Notes: a model not told the origin generated them from the sequence alone. Numbered from the stretch's first letter, positions 1 to 8,668 are shown. The stretch: 21,895 nucleotides of DNA from Lachnospira sp. UBA2821 (GCA_002351535.1 DEGR01000004.1:1-21895); one strand, 5' to 3'. Made by a program: numbers and translations.

Positions 1-23
1 AGCCGGAAGGCTGAACTGTTACG
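1..23. repeat. Left-end copy of terminal inverted repeat (hairpin-forming)
   Basis: Bases 2-23 are identical to the reverse complement of the last 22 bases of the window. Bases 1-12 fold as AGCC-GGAA-GGCT, a stem of at least 4 bp with a GNRA-type loop. The stem may continue outside the window, since the contig starts inside it. Read on the plus strand from base 2, the repeat encodes Ala-Gly-Arg-Leu-Asn-Cys-Tyr and stays open to a stop at 65-67, overlapping the 3' end of the acetyltransferase gene in antisense. I infer an interspersed palindromic repeat that breaks the assembly; an inversion site is the alternative. Confidence 0.75.
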
Positions 24-28
24 TCTGG

Positions 29-568
29 TTATTTTATTTTGTCCGGATTATCTATATGCTCACCTAACATCTTCTCCATCCATACCATATCGTACCATCT
101 GCCAAACTTATATCCACACTTATGAAAAGTTCCAACCATATCAAATCCCATCTTCGAATGGAATTTAAAACTGTCATTATTAAGATACTCATCCTCCGCA
201 TCAGTAAACGCAATACATGCATTCATATTAAGTATCCCCATGGCTTTAAGCCAGCTCTCAAGTTCATTATATAATTCTTTTCCAATTCCTTTTCTTTTGC
301 AGTCTCTCTTAACATATATAGTCGTCTCCACTGACCGGTCATAAGCCTTCCTGTCCTTAAAGCTTCCCGCATATGCATAACCGACAATCATTCCATCCCC
401 CACTGCTTTTATATATGGATACTTAGATGTAATATTTTTTATTCTACATGCAAATTCTTCAGCCGAAGGAACCTCGTACTCGAATGATATTGCTGTTTCT
501 TCAACATATGGTCTGTAAATCCTGACTAATTCCTTTGCATCATCCACTGTAACATTTTCTATTTTCAT
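29..568 (-). CDS. GNAT N-acetyltransferase, phosphinothricin/methionine sulfoximine acetyltransferase-like
   Basis: A 179-residue protein covering a complete GNAT fold. It would transfer an acetyl group from acetyl-CoA to a small amine substrate in the cytosol. Visible are an N-terminal segment with IYRPYVEETAISFEYEVPS (about residues 17-35), typical of the Pat/YwnH group, the VETTIYV strand with E81, and the acetyl-CoA pyrophosphate loop R92-K-G-I-G96. The ATG follows an AAAGGAG site lying inside the end of the upstream membrane protein gene, whose stop is only 2 nt away, so the two are probably translationally coupled. The substrate cannot be told from sequence; such proteins detoxify amino-acid analogues or are of unknown role. 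The terminal repeat overlaps the region just past the stop codon, and no terminator is visible. Confidence 0.85.
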   Translation of the reverse strand: MKIENVTVDDAKELVRIYRPYVEETAISFEYEVPSAEEFACRIKNITSKYPYIKAVGDGMIVGYAYAGSFKDRKAYDRSVETTIYVKRDCKRKGIGKELYNELESWLKAMGILNMNACIAFTDAEDEYLNNDSFKFHSKMGFDMVGTFHKCGYKFGRWYDMVWMEKMLGEHIDNPDKIK

Positions 569-570
569 CT

Positions 571-909
571 TTAACTCCTTTCGGACTTCCTGTATTTCTT
601 CTCAATAACAGTTACATATACAATCATTACGGCTATTGTTTCAATCAATATACCTGCACAGCTTAAAAGTGCAAATGCCGAATTCTGCCCATTAAGAATC
701 GGTACTCCCAATATAATAAACACAATTCCATATACACAAAACAATTTACCGACCGCCCTGTTATACTTTTTTACATCTTTAACCTCAAATGTTTTTGCAT
801 TAGCCCAGAATCCCACTGTCTTCTTTGTCACAAATGCATGTATTCCTAAACATACAAATGCAATTCCCACCATGCTCCATATTATAAACGCAATTATTAA
901 CTCCTGCAT
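571..909 (-). CDS. Small integral membrane protein, DUF3784-like
   Basis: A 112-residue protein with three predicted hydrophobic segments (about residues 4-26, 53-72 and 80-101) and a lysine-rich stretch between the first and second (KKTVGFWANAKTFEVKDVKK). The layout and the K-Y-N-x-A-V-G-K motif before the second helix resemble DUF3784 proteins of Clostridia, but I assign the family from memory only. No catalytic motif is seen and no function can be stated. The ATG has a GGAGA site about 9 nt upstream. It heads a two-gene unit with the acetyltransferase, with a sigma-A-type promoter just upstream at 947-975. Confidence 0.7.
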   Translation of the reverse strand: MQELIIAFIIWSMVGIAFVCLGIHAFVTKKTVGFWANAKTFEVKDVKKYNRAVGKLFCVYGIVFIILGVPILNGQNSAFALLSCAGILIETIAVMIVYVTVIEKKYRKSERS

Positions 910-946
910 AATACTCTTTCTCCAATGTTCTTAATTAATAATGCAG

Positions 947-975
947 ATTATAATACAAAATACCATTAACATCAA
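947..975 (-). promoter_or_regulatory. Predicted sigma-A promoter for the membrane protein/acetyltransferase pair
   Basis: On the minus strand TTGATG (970-975) is followed by a 17-nt spacer and a perfect TATAAT (947-952), about 38 nt upstream of the ATG at 909. No terminator separates this from the transporter gene, so read-through from upstream is also likely. Confidence 0.65.
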
Positions 976-988
976 ATTCAACCTTAAA

Positions 989-1855
989 CTATATAATCGC
1001 AAGCAGCATTGTTCCAACAGTGATACAAATCACACCTAATGCCGACCTCTTTGTTAATCTCTCATGGAATACAATCCACGAAAATGCTATTGTAATCAAT
1101 ATACTCAGTTTGTCGATTGGAACTACTACGCTCGCAGGTCCATCCTGCAATGCACGGTAATAACATAACCACGATGCTCCCGTTGCAATTCCTGATAACC
1201 CGATAAATCCAAGTTCTTTTTTTTCTATCTCTTTTAAACCATGCTGCTTTCCTGTAACAAATACCATAAGCCACGCCATAACAAGGACAACCGTAGTTCT
1301 GATTGCTGTTCCAAGATTAGAATCTATTCCGGTAATACCAATCTTTCCAAATATTGCAGTCAGGCTGGCAAATACCGCCGACAGCACCGCATAAAGCAGC
1401 CATCCGCTCTTTTGTTCCACATTATTGTCAGTATCTTCTTTCTTAGAAATCATAAGCATTGTACCTGCTCCAATCAGAATCACAGATACAACCTTGCTCC
1501 ATGTAAGACCTTCATTTAAAAATATAAGTGCCAATATAATTGTAAGCACTGTACTTGATTTATCGATTGGCACCACTTTATTAATATTACCTTTTTGTAA
1601 TGCACGAAAATAACATAGCCACGATGCTCCCGTTGCCAAACCTGACAGCACAAGAAATAACAATGTCCTGCCACTAATATTTGTTATTTGTGGCCAGGTT
1701 CCTGTTATCAATACCATCAGCCACGAAAATAACAATACTACAACCGTACGAATTGCTGTAGCCACATCAGAATCTGTTTTTTTAATTCCACATTTAGCAA
1801 GTATTGCCGTAATTCCGGCAAAAAATGACGAGCCGGCCGCATATAATATCCACAT
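989..1855 (-). CDS. EamA/DMT-superfamily transporter
   Basis: A 288-residue membrane protein made of two homologous EamA halves, each with about five helices (residues 1-140 and 150-288). It probably exports or imports a small metabolite across the cytoplasmic membrane; the substrate is unknown. The halves share near-identical blocks: G-L-A-T-G-A-S-W-L-C-Y-F-R-A-L then VVPIDK in the first, and G-I-A-T-G-A-S-W-L-C-Y-Y-R-A-L then VVPIDK in the second. A short charged linker (KKEDTDNNVEQK) joins them. The ATG follows a strong AAAGGAGGG site. It is divergent from the DHH gene, and the 176-bp gap carries promoters for both. Confidence 0.88.
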   Translation of the reverse strand: MWILYAAGSSFFAGITAILAKCGIKKTDSDVATAIRTVVVLLFSWLMVLITGTWPQITNISGRTLLFLVLSGLATGASWLCYFRALQKGNINKVVPIDKSSTVLTIILALIFLNEGLTWSKVVSVILIGAGTMLMISKKEDTDNNVEQKSGWLLYAVLSAVFASLTAIFGKIGITGIDSNLGTAIRTTVVLVMAWLMVFVTGKQHGLKEIEKKELGFIGLSGIATGASWLCYYRALQDGPASVVVPIDKLSILITIAFSWIVFHERLTKRSALGVICITVGTMLLAII

Positions 1856-1913
1856 TTGTTCTCCCTCCTTTATTCAATCATTTGTTCAGACGATAACCAT
1901 CCTATTTTCTTAA

Positions 1914-1941
1914 ACTATAACATTATTTATCCAAAAAACAA
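1914..1941 (-). promoter_or_regulatory. Predicted extended -10 promoter of the EamA transporter
   Basis: Minus strand: TTGTTT (1936-1941), a 16-nt spacer, then TATAGT (1914-1919) preceded by TG, giving an extended -10. The start codon at 1855 lies about 50 nt beyond the expected transcription start, so the leader is short and no riboswitch is expected. Confidence 0.6.
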
Positions 1942-1980
1942 GTAATGTTATCAGAAAAATCTGTACTGCCAACCTTATGA

Positions 1981-2009
1981 TTGACGATTTATTAATAAAA
2001 TGTTAAAAT
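1981..2009 (+). promoter_or_regulatory. Predicted sigma-A promoter of the DHH phosphoesterase
   Basis: TTGACG (1981-1986), a 17-nt spacer and TAAAAT (2004-2009), placing transcription start near 2016 with a leader of about 28 nt to the ATG at 2044. Confidence 0.75.
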
Positions 2010-2043
2010 TATTACATGTATTTGGAAAGGAATGGAGAAGCGT

Positions 2044-2961
2044 ATGAGACTTATTACTAGATCAGATTTTGATGGTTTGGCATGTGCAGTTTTTCTTAAA
2101 GAAGCCGGTGTAATTGATACATACAAGTTTGCACATCCAAAAGATTTACAGGATGGTTTAATTGAAGTAACAAAAGATGACTGTCTTGCAAACGTTCCTT
2201 TTGTTGAGGGATGCGGATTATGGTTTGACCATCATTCAAGCGAACAGGAACGTAATGCTTATAAAGGCAAATATGAAGGAGCAAGCAAATCAAGCCCTAG
2301 TGCTGCACATGTTGTATATGACTATTATGGTGGCAAAGAGAAGTTCCCTAACTTCGATGATTTATTAGCAGCAGTTGACAAAGTGGATTCAGCTAATCTT
2401 ACCAAAGAAGAGATTCTTAATCCAACAGGCTGGGTTTTACTTGGATTTATAATGGACCCAAGAACAGGACTTGGCCGTTTCCGTCAGTTCACCATAAGTA
2501 ATTACCAGCTTATGGAAAAACTTATCGATTGGTGCCGTACAATGACTATCGATGAGATAATGGCACTTCCTGATATAAAGGAAAGAATTGACCTTTATTT
2601 TGAACAGACTGAAAAGTTTGTACAGATGGTTAAAGACCATACAACTGTTAAGAATAATGTTATAATCAGCGACCTTCGTGGTCTTGAGACAATATATACA
2701 GGCAATCGTTTCATGATATACAGTCTGTATCCTGAAGCAAATATTTCTGTCTGGATTGTATCAGGACGTGGTGGACAGGGTTGTTCATGTGCCGTTGGCT
2801 ACAGTGTACTTAACAGAACATGTAATATTAATGTTGGAACACTTATGCTTAAATATGGCGGCGGTGGTCATCCAATGGTAGGAAAATGTCAGTTTCCTAA
2901 TGAAACTATGGATGAGAAGGTTGCCGCACTCCTTGATGAGATAACATCCATGAATAATTAA
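2044..2961 (+). CDS. DHH/DHHA1-family phosphoesterase (exopolyphosphatase-like)
   Basis: A 305-residue cytosolic protein of the DHH superfamily, metal-dependent hydrolases of phosphodiester or phosphoanhydride bonds. The N-terminal metal motif is S7-D-F-D-G11, the signature DHH is at 62-64 (WFDHHSS), and a C-terminal DHHA1-type glycine motif GGGGHP lies near residue 272. Annotated relatives are often called exopolyphosphatases, but oligoribonuclease/pApA or cyclic-dinucleotide hydrolase activity is possible; sequence alone does not decide. An ATG at 2032 is also in frame, but its only purine-rich site ends 1 nt before it, whereas ATG 2044 has GGAG six nt upstream, so I chose 2044. It is monocistronic with its own promoter and a strong terminator. 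Confidence 0.85.
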   Translation: MRLITRSDFDGLACAVFLKEAGVIDTYKFAHPKDLQDGLIEVTKDDCLANVPFVEGCGLWFDHHSSEQERNAYKGKYEGASKSSPSAAHVVYDYYGGKEKFPNFDDLLAAVDKVDSANLTKEEILNPTGWVLLGFIMDPRTGLGRFRQFTISNYQLMEKLIDWCRTMTIDEIMALPDIKERIDLYFEQTEKFVQMVKDHTTVKNNVIISDLRGLETIYTGNRFMIYSLYPEANISVWIVSGRGGQGCSCAVGYSVLNRTCNINVGTLMLKYGGGGHPMVGKCQFPNETMDEKVAALLDEITSMNN

Positions 2962-3014
2962 ATGTAATTAAACACAATTACATTATCAGATTAATTACAA
3001 TATCAGAGATTTCT

Positions 3015-3059
3015 AAAAGCTGTATACTGTCATACCAGTGTACAGCTTTTAATTTTTTA
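3015..3059 (+). terminator. Rho-independent terminator after the DHH gene
   Basis: Arms 3015-3029 and 3036-3050 pair over 15 bp (one G-U wobble) around a 6-nt loop, followed by AATTTTTT. It lies 54 nt past the DHH stop codon and upstream of the tRNA promoter. Confidence 0.9.
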
Positions 3060-3121
3060 TATGTCATTTTCATGAGTATTACATAGTCTTTGAATAAATT
3101 TTAATTTTTTTTAAAAAGTGC

Positions 3122-3150
3122 TTGCATTATCTTTGACCTTATGATATAGT
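3122..3150 (+). promoter_or_regulatory. Predicted promoter of tRNA-Glu
   Basis: TTGCAT (3122-3127), 17-nt spacer, TATAGT (3145-3150); transcription would start near 3157, about 57 nt before the mature tRNA. Confidence 0.6.
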
Positions 3151-3213
3151 ATCACAGTACCAAGTACGAAGCACTTAAAACATGTGCTTGAAAAACATAT
3201 GTCTAAGACATTT

Positions 3214-3285
3214 GGCTCGTTGGTCAAGGGGTTAAGACGTCGCCCTCTCACGGCGAAATCAGCGGTTCGATTCCGCTACGAGCTG
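3214..3285 (+). tRNA. tRNA-Glu (anticodon CTC)
   Basis: A full cloverleaf folds by eye. The 7-bp acceptor stem pairs GGCTCGT with ACGAGCT (first pair G-U). The D-arm has GTC/GAC. The anticodon stem TCGCC/GGCGA encloses loop CTCTCAC with anticodon CTC at 3247-3249. The T-stem AGCGG/CCGCT encloses TTCGATT. The discriminator is G3285 and CCA is not encoded. CTC reads GAG glutamate codons. It stands alone between its own promoter and terminator. Confidence 0.93.
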
Positions 3286-3288
3286 TTT

Positions 3289-3317
3289 AAAGCTATCACA
3301 TTGTGATAGCTTTTTTT
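3289..3317 (+). terminator. Rho-independent terminator after tRNA-Glu
   Basis: AAAGCTATCA and TGATAGCTTT pair over 10 bp around a 5-nt loop and are followed by a run of T. It begins 3 nt after the tRNA and lies just past the 3' end of the convergent gene at 3323, though on that strand the trailing U-run is short. Confidence 0.9.
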
Positions 3318-3322
3318 GTTGC

Positions 3323-4078
3323 TTATTTTACTCTGTATAATATACTTCTTCCTTTCTTGCCAATTCTTTCAACCGTCCCCGTATATGTCAGGATATTTAA
3401 AACCACCTGTGCAACTGATACATGTATTCCTGAGCAATTTGCCATATCTTTTGATGTAAAATTCTCAGGCAGCTCAATGGGCAGAAACTGTACATAGTCT
3501 TCCACCCTCTCTATTGCAACTTCCTCCAAAAGTCTCAAAGGCACCCTGTCATATTTTGAAGATTTCCTTCTTCCCCTTTTTACATTTGTTTTATAATTAA
3601 CAGTCTTATATTCCTCCACATCCATTAACACCACTTTAAAATGAATATGTTCATTATTTAGATAACTTTTTATCTTATACAATTCGGGAAATATATCATA
3701 TTCAGTTCCATGAACCGGTGATTTTCTTTTTGATATAATCTCTCCTGTATCTTTATCAATATAAACAAGCCATTTATTGGCAGCTACAGGATATACAACC
3801 GTAACATCATAGTATGGAAGAAATCTTCCAAGTTTATCTCTTAATTTGTCAAAATGCGCCGTCTGAATTTCTATTATCTCTCCATTGTTATATATATCGG
3901 CCACAAGCCCCTCAACAGGTATTTCGTGATAATCCTCACAAGGTTCATAATAGTTCTTCAATATTACATGAACTGTCTTCTCCTTAAGTACACCTATACT
4001 TTTTCGAAGACGTTCCATGCCTATAACCTTATTTTTAGCATTTTCGAATTTTAAGTTTACTACTTCAGTCTCATCCAT
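3323..4078 (-). CDS. Conserved hypothetical: nuclease-like N-terminal domain plus C-terminal winged helix
   Basis: A 251-residue protein that I do not recognise as a named enzyme. The N-terminal part (about 40-115) has V-A-D-I-Y followed by G-E-I-I-E-I-Q-T and then F-D-K-L-R-D-K-L, a D...ExQ...K order reminiscent of PD-(D/E)XK nuclease folds. The middle is conserved-looking (KWLVYIDKDTGEI, DIFPELYKIKSYL), then comes a basic patch (NVKRGRRKSSKYDR). The last 70 residues (FTSKDMANCSGIHVSVAQVVLNIL) look like a winged helix-turn-helix. An ATG at 4090 is in frame, but ATG 4078 has GAGG six nt upstream and is preferred. It lies about 42 nt downstream of polC without a terminator, so it is probably cotranscribed with it. 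A DNA-binding or processing role is inference only. Confidence 0.65.
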   Translation of the reverse strand: MDETEVVNLKFENAKNKVIGMERLRKSIGVLKEKTVHVILKNYYEPCEDYHEIPVEGLVADIYNNGEIIEIQTAHFDKLRDKLGRFLPYYDVTVVYPVAANKWLVYIDKDTGEIISKRKSPVHGTEYDIFPELYKIKSYLNNEHIHFKVVLMDVEEYKTVNYKTNVKRGRRKSSKYDRVPLRLLEEVAIERVEDYVQFLPIELPENFTSKDMANCSGIHVSVAQVVLNILTYTGTVERIGKKGRSILYRVK

Positions 4079-4120
4079 GCTAATCCTCATTTCTGTACAA
4101 TTTATTGCGAAGTTTTTATA

Positions 4121-7100
4121 TTACTGAAAGTCAAACAATGACAACTGATTTGACTCAGGCAGCCCCTCAAGTATTCCCAGATTACACATAAGGTCTGTTA
4201 TTGTACCGCTTACCTTTGTTCTGTCTTTAAAATCATCTTTAGAAATAAATTTTCCATTTTGTGCTGCTTCCACGATAGCATCTGCTGCTTTATCCCCAAG
4301 TCCTTCTATACTGCTGAGTGCAGGCATAAGCTTGCCGTCTATTATCTGAAACTTATGTGCCATAACTTTGTATACATCTATAGGCTCAAAATCATATCCT
4401 CGGGCATACATTTCCTGAACAATCTTCATGTCCTTAAGTGTATCTTCATCCTTTTTAGACAATAAGCCCTGTGCATCCCTGTTCTTATAATCCTTTAAAT
4501 GCTCTTCCAGTCTTGCCTGTCCAAGACACATAAGTTCATAATTAAATGCTGATGCCCTTATGCTGAAATATGCCGCATAATACGCAAGAGGATAATATAC
4601 TTTAAAATATGCTATTCTGAATGCCATCATAACATAGGCAGCCGCATGTGCTTTAGGGAACATGTATTTAATCTTCTTACATGACCATATATACCATTCC
4701 GGTACATCGTGTGCACGCATTTCTTCTTCATCCTCCGGTTTAAGTCCTTTTCCCTTTCTTACTTTCTCCATTATTGTAAATGACAACTCTGAATCCAGAC
4801 CTTTATTAATAAGATATATCATAATATCATCTCGTGTACATATAGCAGTGGAAATTGTTGCCTTTCCCTCGAGAATAAGTGTCTGTGCATTACCGAGCCA
4901 CACGTCAGTTCCATGCGACAGACCTGATATTCTTATAAGGTCGGAAAAAGTCTGTGGTTTTGTATCTATAAGCATCTGTATAACAAAATCAGTTCCAAAT
5001 TCCGGAATTCCAAGTGAACCTAAAGGACAGTCTCCTATGTCTTCCGGTTTTATTCCCAGTGCATGCGTATCCTGAAACAAAGACATTACCTCCTTATTAT
5101 CAAAAGGAATCTGTTTCGCATCAAGTCCCGTCATATCTTCAAGCATACGAATCATGGTAGGATCATCATGACCGAGAATATCAAGTTTCAACAGATTGTG
5201 GTCAATTGAATGATACTCAAAATGTGTTGTTATAGTCTTAGTTGTCATATCATTTGCCGGATGCTGTATAGGCGTAAATGTATTGATATCCTCGCCAAGC
5301 GGAAGTACAACAATACCACCGGGATGCTGTCCCGTAGTTCTGTGAATTCCGACACATCCCTGGGATATCCTGTTTATCTCACACTTACGTTTATTAATAT
5401 CCCTTTCTTCGAAATATTTTTTTACATAACCATAAGCTGTCTTTTCTGCAACAGTACCTATAGTTCCTGCCCTGAAAGTCTGACCTTTTCCAAATATAAC
5501 CTCGGTATACTGATGTGCTTTACTCTGATATTCTCCTGAAAAGTTAAGGTCAATATCAGGCTCTTTATTTCCCTTAAATCCAAGGAATGTCTCAAACGGA
5601 ATATCGAATCCCGCCTTAACAAACGGTTCACCACAGTTTGGACACGTTCTGTCAGGCATGTCGCATCCCGAACCTCCGGTATAAGCCTTAACTTCTTCTG
5701 AATCAAAATCACTAAAATGACATTTAGCACAGTAATAATGAGGACTTAACGGATTAACTTCTGTTATACCGGACATTGTAGCCACAAATGACGAACCGAC
5801 AGAGCCTCTTGAACCAACCAGATACCCATCCTCGTTGGATTTCCACACCAGCTTCTGCGCTATGATATACATAACAGCATATCCATTGGATATAATAGAA
5901 TTAAGTTCCCTCTCCAGTCTTTCAACAACTATCTCCGGAAGATTCTCACCATACATGCCATGGGCAGTATTATAGCAGATATCCCTAAGCGTCTGGTCTG
6001 AGTTCTCTATTACCGGTGGTGCTTTTTTAGGTGATACAGGGAATATATTATCTATCATATCTGCTATCCGGTTTGTATTTGTAACAACAACTTCGTATGC
6101 TTTCTCACTTCCAAGATACTTGAATTCTTCGAGCATTTCTTCTGTTGTCCTATAATATAGTGGTGCCTGGTCATCTGCATCCTTGAATCCCTTGCCCGCC
6201 ATTATAATACGTCTGTACACTTCGTCCTCAGGGTCCATAAAATGCACATCACATGTAGCAACAACCGGCTTATTAAATTCTTCACCAAGTTTTACTATCT
6301 TTTTATTTATATCTATCAGGTCCTGTTCTGACTCAACACTTATCTTATCACTCGCAATCATAAACTTGTTATTTCCGAGTGGCTGTATTTCAAGATAATC
6401 ATAAAATTCCACAAGTCTTGCTATCTCTTCATCACTTTTTCCACCAAGAATGGCCTGATATAGTTCCCCTGCTTCACATGCTGAGCCTATCAGAAGGCCT
6501 TCCCGATGCGCCAGAAAATCACTTTTAGGTATTCTTGGAAATCTGTGGAAATATTTTATATTAGAATTTGATATAAGCTTGTACAGATTGATTCTTCCCG
6601 TCTCTCCTGTAGCAAGTATAATTGCATGCCTTGTAGGCAGTTTCATAATGGTCTCGGCATTTGACATTCCAAGTTCATTCAGTTTATCGAGGTCGGTAAT
6701 TCCCTGACTTTTTAATATATCAAGGAGCTTTACAAATATATCCGCTGTACATGCAGCATCATCCACCGCTCTGTGATGGTGTAAAAGAGAGCAGTTAAGT
6801 GCTTTTGCTACAGTATCAAGCTTAAAATTATTAAGATGAGGCAGGAGAATTCTTGACAGATTAACTGTATCAATATATGTAAAATCCGTATCAATGTTCA
6901 TTCTCTCACAATTTCTTATTATAAAGCTCATATCAAAATCGGCGTTATGTGCAACCATAACACATCCTTTACTAAATTCCAGAAATTCCGGTAAAATATG
7001 TTCAATATCCGGTGCAGACATAACCATAGTATCATTAATACTTGTGAGTGCTTCTATTTTGTAAGGTATAGGTTCATACGGATTAACAAACGTACTGAAT

Positions 7101-8659
7101 CTGTCCGTTATCTTACCATTCTCTATCTTAACGGCACCAATCTCTATAATCTTATTATTAATAGCACTAAGTCCCGTAGTCTCAAGGTCAAATACAACAT
7201 AACTGCCATTTATATCCTGTCCCTTAGAATCCGTAACCACATGCTTGATATCATCAACGAGATAAGCCTCAACTCCATATATAATCTTGAAATCAAACGG
7301 CTCCCATTTATATTTATTTTCTATTCCCTGAAGTGCATGAAGTGCTTCAGGAAATCCCTGCACAATTCCATGGTCAGTTATTGCAAGTGCCTTATGTCCC
7401 CATGATATAGCACGTTTTATCAAATCTTTTGCACTTGTTACACCGTCCATATCACTCATTTTAGTATGACAGTGAAGCTCCACCCTTTTTTCTACTGCCG
7501 TATCAACACGCTTTGTAGTAAAGTCAGCTATCTTCTTAATTCCAATAACAGATGCTATAGTAAGCTCATTATCAAACCTGTCAACTGTAGTAACGCCTTT
7601 TAACTTTATAAAGTTTCCTTTGCTGACAGCCGGTAAAATATCGGGCAGTTGTTCATTTCTGGCGAAAAGTTTGACTGTTATCGTGTCCGTAAAATCAGTA
7701 ACATCAAACATAAGTATAGATTTATCGCCTCTTATTTCTCTCGAGTCAAAATTAATAATCTTACCTCTTATTACAACATCTCCCATTTCACCCTGAATAT
7801 TAATAATAGGTGTCTCATCATCTTCAAAGTCTCTTCCATACAATACATCAGGGTTATCTGATTTTTTATAACTTCTATATTCTTTCTTCTGATACTTCCC
7901 TTTATCATTAGCATTTGATTTTCTATCGGTCTTATTTTCAGGAGCAGCCACTGTATCTTTTTTAGTATTTATGTTTGCATTACTCTGATTTTTATCTCTT
8001 ACTGTATCTTTTTCTGTACTTTCCACATTTTGCTCTGTATTCTGTAGTGTATTTTTACTTCCATTCTCATCAGATACACCGGCATTTCCCATAACTGCCT
8101 TTAATTCCAGTTCTATTTTCTTTTTCTTAATTTCCTGATGCTTCGCTATATCCATTTCCTTGAAACTTATTCTGACGTCCACCGGAATTCCGCATCTTTC
8201 ATAAAATATTTTATCTATAATTCTAACGAGTTCATCATCTTTAGTCCTGTTAATAACAGAATCAGGAACAGACATCATCATAACATTTTCTTCCGGAAAA
8301 GTTATATCTGCTTTATTGAGCATATTATATTCTATTACACTGTAATTTTTAAGCTCCATCAATATGCTGTCCCTATATAGCTTAAATAGCCTGTCAGGAG
8401 TATACTGTCCCGACAGGCTGAATTTCTCAATTATATTTACTTTAACAGACATATGTTCAAATATCTGCTCTCTTATTTCTTTCTCGACATAATATATTAT
8501 ATTTTTTTCGATAAGGCGTGTACTTATAATATATATACGAACAGCACTGTGATTTCTGTTATTCGCAACTTTTGTAACATCTACATTGCCAAAAAGCTTT
8601 GTAACATCATCACTTAGTTTTAAGGTCGGAAACACCTCCAAAAAAGCTTTTGTCTCCAC
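4121..8659 (-). CDS. polC: DNA polymerase III, PolC-type (Gram-positive replicative polymerase)
   Basis: The replicative DNA polymerase with built-in proofreading, 1512 residues (B. subtilis PolC about 1437). In order: an N-terminal domain, a charged low-complexity linker rich in N/K/D/T (about 185-270) that accounts for the extra length, an OB-fold (about 285-375), and a PHP domain starting at H396-C-H398 that is split by a DnaQ-type exonuclease. The exonuclease shows D491-L-E493, HNADFD near 570 and HHRAVDDAACTAD near 628. Then come cysteine pairs (YYCAKC near 975, CPNC near 1006) and the palm with PDIDLNFSGE, catalytic D1035 and D1037. The C-terminus QLSLFDFQ carries a consensus beta-clamp-binding motif. 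The start is GTG with AAGGG upstream that overlaps the ispG stop region, 9 nt away, so it is in the operon with ispG. Confidence 0.98.
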   Translation of the reverse strand: METKAFLEVFPTLKLSDDVTKLFGNVDVTKVANNRNHSAVRIYIISTRLIEKNIIYYVEKEIREQIFEHMSVKVNIIEKFSLSGQYTPDRLFKLYRDSILMELKNYSVIEYNMLNKADITFPEENVMMMSVPDSVINRTKDDELVRIIDKIFYERCGIPVDVRISFKEMDIAKHQEIKKKKIELELKAVMGNAGVSDENGSKNTLQNTEQNVESTEKDTVRDKNQSNANINTKKDTVAAPENKTDRKSNANDKGKYQKKEYRSYKKSDNPDVLYGRDFEDDETPIINIQGEMGDVVIRGKIINFDSREIRGDKSILMFDVTDFTDTITVKLFARNEQLPDILPAVSKGNFIKLKGVTTVDRFDNELTIASVIGIKKIADFTTKRVDTAVEKRVELHCHTKMSDMDGVTSAKDLIKRAISWGHKALAITDHGIVQGFPEALHALQGIENKYKWEPFDFKIIYGVEAYLVDDIKHVVTDSKGQDINGSYVVFDLETTGLSAINNKIIEIGAVKIENGKITDRFSTFVNPYEPIPYKIEALTSINDTMVMSAPDIEHILPEFLEFSKGCVMVAHNADFDMSFIIRNCERMNIDTDFTYIDTVNLSRILLPHLNNFKLDTVAKALNCSLLHHHRAVDDAACTADIFVKLLDILKSQGITDLDKLNELGMSNAETIMKLPTRHAIILATGETGRINLYKLISNSNIKYFHRFPRIPKSDFLAHREGLLIGSACEAGELYQAILGGKSDEEIARLVEFYDYLEIQPLGNNKFMIASDKISVESEQDLIDINKKIVKLGEEFNKPVVATCDVHFMDPEDEVYRRIIMAGKGFKDADDQAPLYYRTTEEMLEEFKYLGSEKAYEVVVTNTNRIADMIDNIFPVSPKKAPPVIENSDQTLRDICYNTAHGMYGENLPEIVVERLERELNSIISNGYAVMYIIAQKLVWKSNEDGYLVGSRGSVGSSFVATMSGITEVNPLSPHYYCAKCHFSDFDSEEVKAYTGGSGCDMPDRTCPNCGEPFVKAGFDIPFETFLGFKGNKEPDIDLNFSGEYQSKAHQYTEVIFGKGQTFRAGTIGTVAEKTAYGYVKKYFEERDINKRKCEINRISQGCVGIHRTTGQHPGGIVVLPLGEDINTFTPIQHPANDMTTKTITTHFEYHSIDHNLLKLDILGHDDPTMIRMLEDMTGLDAKQIPFDNKEVMSLFQDTHALGIKPEDIGDCPLGSLGIPEFGTDFVIQMLIDTKPQTFSDLIRISGLSHGTDVWLGNAQTLILEGKATISTAICTRDDIMIYLINKGLDSELSFTIMEKVRKGKGLKPEDEEEMRAHDVPEWYIWSCKKIKYMFPKAHAAAYVMMAFRIAYFKVYYPLAYYAAYFSIRASAFNYELMCLGQARLEEHLKDYKNRDAQGLLSKKDEDTLKDMKIVQEMYARGYDFEPIDVYKVMAHKFQIIDGKLMPALSSIEGLGDKAADAIVEAAQNGKFISKDDFKDRTKVSGTITDLMCNLGILEGLPESNQLSLFDFQ

Positions 8660-8668
8660 TTTAATCCC

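Noticed and set aside
1..23. Integron attC-like site, suggested by the hairpin
   Set aside because: The ends do not match the conserved RYYYAAC/GTTRRRY boxes and there is no integrase or cassette array.
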